Made by a program: the position numbers and the translations under genes | Origin: Gadus chalcogrammus | Taxonomy: Eukaryota; Chordata; Actinopteri; Gadiformes; Gadidae | Assembly (NCBI RefSeq): GCF_026213295.1 | Contig: NC_079422.1 | Coordinates: 27,632,453 to 27,696,452 of the forward strand | Reading direction: 5' to 3' | Length of the DNA stretch: 64,000 nt | In this document: piece by piece, positions 18,556 to 64,000 of the stretch | Layout: every line of letters starts with the position of its first letter | How positions within the stretch are numbered: position 1 is the first letter of the stretch | Notes under the pieces: model-generated | Seen by the model: only the letters and a program-made list of their open reading frames with translations | The model's database searches: none | What the model was told of the DNA's origin: nothing

Positions 18556-19261
18556 AATGAGGACTTACAGAAGGGGGACCTCAAAGCCAAGGTGACGTTA
18601 TGTACAGAATACGTTTCAGCTCAAACGGAAAGAACATCAACACTGTATGAATGTAATAATACAAAAACAATTTTGTAAAATAAAGAATTATGTGAAACAA
18701 ATACAGATCTTTGGAACAGAATTCACTTTCAAATGGTTTGTTACTTAAGTGGAATGTGTATATATTGAAGGTGACTAATGTATTATAACTGGTGCAAGCT
18801 CTGCTATAATAATAATATATATTCAGACAAGTTTCCCCAAGCAAACACACAAACCCGTGAGCGGGGTTCAACACGCTCCTCTCCCCGCCACCAGGTGGCA
18901 CTGCAGTCAAGCAGACAGATTACAGACACAAAGACAAACCAATCACCGGAAACTTCTGAAGTCCATAGAAACCCTTAAATCCTGGCTTAGTTTGTTAATT
19001 GGATTAAAATCCCAGACACGCAGTACTGGCTATGGATCCTGGTGGACAGCGGCGGTATTGCTCTCATGGCTCTAGTGCATAGATCAGTCGGGCCCCGGGA
19101 CCGCAGACAGCGTTAAGCAGCCAGAAGGAACAGTTCATCCAATGCTGCTGTCCCTGAGGCTTCATGCTACCCTCCTCCTGAAGGAAAGGGTTCTCTCTAA
19201 TGGGTTGTTTGATGAAGGCCCCGGATGCTCCCGGGGCCCCAGAGATAATAACAGCCTCTGA

Positions 19262-19380
19262 GCCGGTTCTCCCGCGGTGAGCCGGTTCTCCCGCGGTGAG
19301 CCGGTTCTCCCGCGGTGAGCCGGTTCCCCCGCGGTGAGCCGGTTCCCCCGCGGTGAGCCGGTTCTCCCGCGGTGAGCCGG
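19262..19380. repeat. 17-bp repeat just after mtmr12 stop
   Basis: Seven copies of GAGCCGGTTCTCCCGCG(GT) start within a few bases of the mtmr12 stop codon, so they form the first part of its 3' UTR. Confidence 0.92.
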
Positions 19381-19383
19381 ACC

Positions 19384-35602
<16,219 letters not shown>

Positions 35603-35720
35603 GTTGGTCCTCCCACCGAACCCGAAGAACGTGAGGAACCCGAAGATCGTAAAGAACCCGAAGAACCCGAAGAGAAAGTGGAAAACCGTCTGACACCCGG
35701 ACTGAACTTCCGGGGCCGCC

Positions 35721-36280
35721 GCCGTTCCCTGACCCAGCGCTGCGATTGGCTGGCTACGCCCCTGTCGAATCTCCCAGCGCTGCCATTGGTTGGCTACGCC
35801 CCTGTTCCCTCACGCAGCGCTGCCATTGGTTGGCTACGCCCCTGTTCCCTCACGCAGCGCTGCCATTGGTTGGCTACGCCCCTGTTCCCTCACCCAGCGT
35901 TAGCATTGGTTGGCTACGCCCCTGTTCCCTCACCCAGCGTTAGCATTGGTTGGCTACGCCCCTGTTCCCTCACCCAGCGTTAGCATTGGTGGGCTACGCC
36001 CCTGTTCCCTCACCCAGCGTTAGCATTGGTTGGCTACGCCCCTGTTCCCTCACCCAGCGTTAGCATTGGTTGGCTACGCCCCTGTTCCCTCACCCAGCGT
36101 TAGCATTGGTTGGCTACGCCCCTGTTCCCTCACCCAGCGTAAGCATTGGTTGGCTACGCCCCTGTTCCCTCACCCAGCGTTAGCATTGGTGGGCTACGCC
36201 CCTGTTCCCTCACCCAGCGTTAGCATTGGTGGGCTACGCCCCTGTTCCCTCACCCAGCCTTGCCATTGGTTGGAAACACC
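35721..36280. promoter_or_regulatory. 40-bp CCAAT/GC-box minisatellite upstream of mtmr12
   Basis: Fourteen tandem 40-bp units, each with ATTGG (CCAAT on the mtmr12 strand) next to GGCTACGCCCC. The array starts about 120 bases upstream of the mtmr12 ATG, so it occupies the core or proximal promoter. CCAAT boxes recur every 40 bases and bind NF-Y in known promoters. Regulatory function here is inference from position and motif. Confidence 0.75.
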
Positions 36281-36308
36281 CCGTGCGGCCAGCTGTTCTC
36301 CCATGTTC

Positions 36309-36314
36309 GTTTTA
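36309..36314 (-). terminator. zfr: Candidate poly(A) signal for zfr
   Basis: TTTATT on plus (AATAAA on the coding strand) lies about 790 bases past the zfr stop. An ATTAAA variant (TTTAAT) sits much closer, at about 37084-37089. Which one is used cannot be told. Confidence 0.35.
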
Positions 36315-36778
36315 TTATATGTATATGTTATATTATTGAAGTTAAGTGTGAACCGTTCCACAGAGAGGCAAGGAAAGCAGTTTCATTGGTAAATGTTTAA
36401 TTCTGCTGTGGCAGAGAACACATTGAGGAGCGGACCGCAAACCACAATTACAACATCATACTTCTATTGTAATCACTTTTTAACTTAAAGATCTTCATAT
36501 GAACTACAGAGCATTAAGGAGACTTCTATATTAAAACTAAAACCAAAAACACATTGACGGGAGCCATGCTTCAGAACCAAAGCTTTCCATGAGGAGTAGA
36601 TTATAGGAATATTACAATATATCAGGACTCATCAGGAGCCTTTCTTCAAAACACAACCGCCTCTAACTCGCCATGAGAAATAATATCAGACCGTCGGAGG
36701 AAAAAAGGAGCGGACAGACCCCGTTCAGAGCCCACGTCCCCCTAACCCGAACCCTCCCCCGGGGAACAATCGGAACAT

Positions 36779-36960
36779 CTGGAGTCACGACCGCAGCTGG
36801 AGTCACGACCGCAGCTGGAGTCACGACCGCAGCTGGAGTCACGACCGCAGCTGGAGTCACGACCTCAGCTGGAGTCACGACCTCAGCTGGAGTCACGACT
36901 CTCAGCTGGAGTCACGGCCACAGCTGGAGTCACGACCACAGCTGGAGTCACGACTCTCAG
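36779..36960. repeat. 18-bp repeat in zfr 3' UTR region
   Basis: About ten copies of GTCACGACCGCAGCTGGA, 140-325 bases past the zfr stop, if the 3' UTR extends this far. Confidence 0.92.
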
Positions 36961-37102
36961 CTGCACAAAAACTGAATAAAATAACTCCTGAAAGGATAAG
37001 AAACAGTAACTGATGAGTGACAGTGCGGAGGACAGGAAGGGCTCAGCACACACTTCCCAGACGTTATCCAACGCTCAACCAGCTTTAATAGACTGAGGAG
37101 GC

Positions 37103-59460
<22,358 letters not shown>

Positions 59461-59539
59461 TGGTCCTTTTCTCGTTTCAGTCCGTCTCTCTTCGGCAGCA
59501 GGTTTATCTACTGGCGTCGCACTCGGATATGTGGTGTGC

Positions 59540-59550
59540 GCGCATGCGCA
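59540..59550. promoter_or_regulatory. NRF1-like site upstream of zfr
   Basis: GCGCATGCGCA is a full palindromic NRF1 motif about 80 bases upstream of the zfr ATG, in a stretch richer in CpG. It fits a TATA-less housekeeping promoter. Motif match only. Confidence 0.55.
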
Positions 59551-59769
59551 GACTGCATTGGTGCATTGTTATTGTAGTTTTCTTGATGTACAGCTCGCGT
59601 ACATTCACCCAGATGGTCTGGACCTTATTATTGTATTATTATATACATGTTTGTATCATTACTTCAGGAATATCACACGAGAGGGATTGTTGTTGTACTG
59701 AATATTAGTACGGCTGCGATTCGGTCGTAGGTACCAGGCCGTAGGCCGAGTGCCGAAGATAATCACAGA

Positions 59770-59930
59770 GACAGGCTGGTCTGGAGACAGTCTGGTCTGG
59801 AGACAGACAGGTTGGGCTGGAGACAGACAGGCTGGTTTTGAGACAGGCGGGCTGGTCTGCAGACAGGCGGGCTGGTCTGCAGACAGGCTGGTCTAGAGAC
59901 GGGTTGGTCTGCAGACAGGCTGGAGATGGT
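59770..59930. repeat. AGACAGGCTGGTCTGG repeat upstream of zfr
   Basis: About nine irregular units of GAGACAGGCTGGTCT within 500 bases of the zfr start. Confidence 0.85.
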
Positions 59931-60263
59931 GTGTTAACATCAGAGTTCTTAACAGATGTGAGGCAGCTCTATTCAGCCCAATGTAGTGAATCACTTCATG
60001 CATCCATTCCCATTGCAAATCAACGTTAGTAAAGTGTGTTTAATCGTTGAAATCCCTGACTAAATAGAATAATAGAGGCGTTGGATTAAAACACTTTAAT
60101 GAAGGAGTCCGTGTTTGTGTGCCTCGACGTCACGCAAAGGACAAGACTTGAGTTTCAAAGGGAGAAGGTTCCACATTTAAAATTAAAATGATTTTGGGTT
60201 CACATTGTAAAACATCTTCACCTATAGAAATATGAAACAAAGAAGTCTGGACAGGATCTACGC

Positions 60264-60935
60264 CAGGCCTATTCAACTAGTGGCCCTCGGGCCAAATGCG
60301 GCCCCTCTTAATCTTTTTCTGGCCTGCAAGAGGTTGCATCCAAAAAAAATTAAAAATAAAGGAGAAACATAGTTGCATGCAAATCAGGTTTCTGTGTGTA
60401 GCCGGTGATACTAGCCAATATCAGTACCCCACAATCAGGAACTGGCATCACTTATTCTGACATTGTTTGGCTCAACCGATACTTGTGAGTCTAGCTTTTC
60501 TCATATGAATGCCATCAGAACAAGGGCACGTTGCTCCATGACCTATGAGAAGCTGCATGAGTGTCTCAGGATGAGCCAAACTAGGCAAACAAGGCAGGGC
60601 AATCTTTCTCACGGACTCACTGGCTCAAAATGTCTCATATGTAGGCCTACAGTAGTTCTGTTTTGTGATGATTCAAACAACATTGTTTAATTCTAAATAC
60701 GTGTCCAAAATATGTGAGAACAAAATCTTTCATAATGATACGTTTAAAAGTGAAGAAGGAAGGAATGCGTCTGACAAGTTCATTCTGTGTAGTAGTACTA
60801 AATATATTAAGTTAACACTACTTTAAGTACAATTTATTTGTAGCGATTCAGTCACGTAGTTTTACTCTGTGTGGCCCATGAACCCCCAGTGGTTTTCCTT
60901 TTCGGCCCACTTGTGAAGGAGTTTGAATAGCCCTG
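60264..60935 (+). mobile_element. hAT remnant with transposase C-terminal fragment
   Basis: Ends CAGGCCTATTCAA and TTTGAATAGCCCTG are inverted. CTACGC occurs at both flanks, so the target duplication is only partly preserved. An ORF at 60463-60690 reads FGSTDTCESSFSHMNAIR, the C-terminal dimerisation (hATC) motif of hAT transposases. The rest of the transposase is missing, so this is an internally deleted, dead copy. Confidence 0.82.
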
Positions 60936-61159
60936 ACTACGCTATGGCACAGAGATAGAGCTACCACAGGGTGGTGCTCTATCACCAAGAGAGAGAAAGA
61001 CCTCCAGGCCTCTGGGGAAACAGGGTGTTCATATACAATATAGTCATTTGGAAGTTATTGGTTTTTTACACTTTTGTTTCTGATAAGTCGTTATTTATTT
61101 GAATTGTTAAATTATACCAGACGGTCAAATAATATAGAACCTGTAAGCTGTCCATCTTC

Positions 61160-61975
61160 CCTTGAAATCCCTCTTCCCTCCCTCCCTCCCTCCCTCCCTC
61201 CCTCCCTCCCTCTTCCCTCCCTCCCTCCCTCCCTCCCTCCCTCTTCCCTCCCTCCCTCCCTCCCTCTTCCCTCCCTCCCTCCCTCTTCCCTCCCTCCCTC
61301 CCGTCCTCCGCTTTCTCTCTGCCTACCTCCCTCCCTCTTCCCTCCCTCCCTCCCTCCCTCCCTCCCGTCCTCCCTCCCTCCCTCCCTCCCTCCCTCTTCC
61401 CTCCCTCCCTCCCTCCCTCCCTCCCTCCCTCCCTCCCTCCCGTCCTCCTCTTTCTCTCTGCCTACCTCCCTCCCTCTTCCCTCCCTCCCTCCCTCCCTCC
61501 CTCCCTCCCGTCCTCCCTCCTCTTTCTCTCTGCCTACCTCCCTCCCTCTTCCCTCCCTCCCTCCCTCCCTCCCTCCCTCCCTCCCTCCCTCTTTCCTCCC
61601 TCCCTCCCTCCCTCCCGTCCTCCTCTTTCTCTCTGCCTACCTCCCTCCCTCTTACCTCCCTCCCTCCCTCCCTCCCTCCCTCCCTCCCTCCCTCCCTCCC
61701 TCTTCCCTCCCTCCCTCCCTCCCTCTTCCCTCCCTCCCTCCCTCTTCCCTCCCTCCCTCCCTCCCTCCCTCTTCCCTCTCTCCCTCCCTCCCTCCCTCTT
61801 CCCTCCCTCCCTCTTCCCTCCCTCCCTCCCTCCCTCCCTCTTCCCTCCCTCCCTCCCTCCCTCCCTCCCTCCCTCCCTCCCTCCTCTTTCTCTCTGCCTA
61901 CCTCCCTCCCTCTTCCCTCCCTCCCTCCCTACCTCCCTCCCTCTTCCCTCCCTCCCTCCCTCCCTCCCTCCTCTT
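61160..61975. repeat. (CCCT)n tract with SSLC blocks
   Basis: About 800 bases of CCTCCCTCCCTC with islands CTTTCTCTCTGCCTACCTCC repeated about six times. Homopyrimidine on plus. Confidence 0.96.
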
Positions 61976-62034
61976 TCTCTCTGCCTACCTCTCGCTCTCT
62001 GTCTGTCTTTCTTCCTCCTTCTTTTGAATTTTAA

Positions 62035-62557
62035 TTTCCTGCATTCTGGCGAATCATTTGCACTAATTTCTTAAAAATGTGTGGAAACCTCTTTGATTAT
62101 GTAAAAGAAGGACAAAGACCAGTTGGTTCTTCTGCCAGCGTGGTCTCACTCACACAGGGATGAGATGTTCTGTATTTTAGATACTAATGAACCACCAACT
62201 GCAGCAGTATTAAAGAAACAACTGACAAACCAATCATCAAAGCAATAACCCTAACCCCATTAACGAGATGCACAAAACAAACCAGCACATCGCTGGCCCA
62301 GAAAGGGTTGGGGCTATTGTTGTGTTGTGTAGTGTGTTCTGTTGTGTAGTGTAGTGTTGTGTAGGGCTGTGTAGTGCTGTGTAGTTGTGTTATGAAGTGT
62401 TGTGTAGTCTAGTGCTGTGTTGTGTAGTGTAGGGCTGTGTAGTTGTGTAATACCGTGGTGTGCGTGGCGGGGATGTTGTTTTGAACCATTAGTGGCAAAA
62501 CATCATGAATACAAACAAGATGTGTGTGGGCGGGAATGAGGTCAGTATTTAACAAAG
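62035..62557. other. Intergenic between pyrimidine tracts
   Basis: Unique sequence, with a degenerate GTGTTGTGTAGTGTAG repeat at 62320-62450. No gene was seen. Confidence 0.6.
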
Positions 62558-63318
62558 CTGTTTGTCTCTCCTCTCTCCTCTCCTCTCCTCCCTCCTCTCT
62601 CCTCTCCTCCCTCCTCTCTCCTCTCATCACTCTCCTCTCCTCTCCTCCCTCCTCTCTCCTCTCTCTCCTCTCCTCTTCTCCCTCCTCTCTCCTCTCCTCT
62701 CCTCTCCTCCCTCCTCTCATCTCTCCTCTCCTCACTCTCCTCTTCTCCCTCCTCTCTCCTCTCCTCTCCTCTCCTCTCCTCTCCTCTCTCCTCTCCTCCC
62801 TCCTCTCTCCTCTCCTCTCCTCTCCTCCCTCCTCTCTCCTCTCCTCTCATCTCTCCTCTCTCCTCTCCTCTCCTCTCATCTCTCCTCTCCTCCCTCCTCT
62901 CTCCTCTCCTCTCTCCTCTCCTCACTCTCCTCTTCTCCCTCCTCTCTCCTCTCCTCTCCTCTCCTCTCTCTCCTCTCTCCTCTCCTCTCTCCTCTCCTCA
63001 CTCTCCTCTTCTCCCTCCTCTCTCCTCTCCTCTCCTCTCTCCTCTCCTCCCTCCTCTCTCCTCTCCTCCTCTCCTCTCCTCTCCTCCCTCCTCTCTCCTC
63101 TCCTCTCATCTCTCCTCTCTCCTCTCCTCTCTCCTCTCCTCTCTCCTCCCTCCTCTCTCCTCTCCTCTCTCCTCTCCTCTCCTCTCCTCACTCTCCCTCC
63201 TCTCTCCTCTTCTCTCCTCTCTCCTCTCTCCTCCTCTCTCCTCACTCCTCCCCTCCCCTCATCTCTCCTCACTCCTCCCCCCCTCCCCTCCCCTCCTTTC
63301 TCCTCTCCTCTCTCCTAG
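62558..63318. repeat. (CTCTCCTCTC)n homopyrimidine tract
   Basis: About 760 bases of CCTCTCCTCTCCTCCCTCC. A purine/pyrimidine strand bias this long can form triplex DNA. Confidence 0.97.
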
Positions 63319-63629
63319 ATAGATGATAGGCTCCTACTAGACTTTTTGCTTTTTGAAAAAAGTGTTTGAACTCTGGTCTAGTACCTTATTAAGGACCTGG
63401 TCCTGGTCTAGTATCTGTTCTAAGGCACGCATGCGTGCTTCCGTTTTTCGTATTAGATCGGGCCCAGAAAATCAAGCCCGACCCGCCCGAGCCCGTGCAC
63501 GTTCTGTCCGAGCCCGGCCCGACACATTAACTGTAATTATGAGCCCGAGCCCGATTTCAACCCGACATTTTTTTTTAACACATGTGTATCTTTGTACACA
63601 TTTGATACTTAGGCCTACTCTGGTAAATA

Positions 63630-63800
63630 TAAATGTACGGAATAATGTATAGAACGCCTTTCATGATCGGGAAAATAAGCCCCGACAGGGCGAACAGGAC
63701 ACCGACGCGCAGCGAAGGTGTCTTGCTTCGCCCTGAAGGGCCTTATTTTCGATAATGACCGGCGACGTTCTATACATTGTCCCGCTTATTACACGGCTAC
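63630..63800. mobile_element. Inverted-repeat element remnant
   Basis: TGTATAGAACG at 63645 pairs with CGTTCTATACA at 63767, and GGGCGAA at 63687 with TTCGCCC at 63728, making a hairpin of about 130 bases. Looks like the end of a fish DNA transposon that may extend beyond the window. Class unknown. Confidence 0.5.
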
Positions 63801-64000
63801 TTGCCAAAACGAAAAAATAACTTCACATGGTGTGTCTTTTTACAATTTATTCGTTACCAGCATTCGTAGTCTTGATCAGCAGTGAAATAGTCCACCAAAG
63901 ACGTGGACGTCGCTTAGCAACCGCAGACGCTTGGGTTGACAAGTTACCGGACTACTAACCATGCAAGTGAACGGAGCGTTCCACGGCATTGAGAAGACCT
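63801..64000. other. Window end, possible continuation of element
   Basis: Contains a 24-base stretch (63961-63984) that, as reverse complement, occurs identically inside the MITE at 5102-5125. No coding signal. Confidence 0.5.

Noticed and set aside
61074..63326. Ser/Pro/Leu ORFs up to 317 aa
   Set aside because: CCCT and CTCTC tracts.

Overview
The window is vertebrate nuclear DNA, almost certainly from a teleost fish. It has spliced genes with GT-AG introns, a LINE of the CR1/L2/Rex group, hAT transposons and MITE-like elements with clean target-site duplications, and a very heavy load of micro- and minisatellites. The species cannot be named from the sequence.

Three complete protein-coding genes lie on the minus strand and could be rebuilt exon by exon with all splice phases closing. 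They are golph3 (4 coding exons, 10493-17270, 294 aa, Golgi PI4P effector), mtmr12 (16 coding exons, 19384-35602, 748 aa, catalytically dead myotubularin adaptor) and zfr (20 coding exons, 37103-59460, 1084 aa, zinc-finger/DZF RNA-binding protein). The order GOLPH3-MTMR12-ZFR is that of human 5p13.3, so this is a conserved syntenic block. The genes are not an operon. They share orientation but do different jobs: Golgi trafficking, phosphoinositide phosphatase adaptor, and RNA binding with splicing regulation.

Layout: 1-3515 minisatellites and a CA microsatellite; 3797-6291 one 10-bp minisatellite interrupted by two MITEs; 6292-9370 sparse sequence with a hAT end running into a 100-base gap; 9377-10492 putative golph3 3' UTR; 10493-17270 golph3; 17271-19383 intergenic plus mtmr12 3' UTR; 19384-35602 mtmr12, with a LINE in intron 10; 35603-37102 mtmr12 promoter region, a CCAAT-bearing minisatellite and the zfr 3' UTR; 37103-59460 zfr; 59461-64000 zfr promoter (NRF1-like site), a hAT remnant, and long CCCT and CTCTC tracts.

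The most unusual feature is how the minisatellites are placed. Nearly every intron carries its own unrelated array, and about 30 splice junctions have an array within roughly 35 bases. In several cases the repeat unit contains the splice site itself: mtmr12 exon 3, 9 and 15 acceptors, the mtmr12 exon 5 donor, and the zfr exon 18 donor. A 14-copy, 40-bp array just upstream of mtmr12 puts a CCAAT box in every unit. One coding exon of zfr carries an 11-copy PEKS/QEKS repeat. Large apparent ORFs elsewhere are by-products of repeats whose period is a multiple of three.
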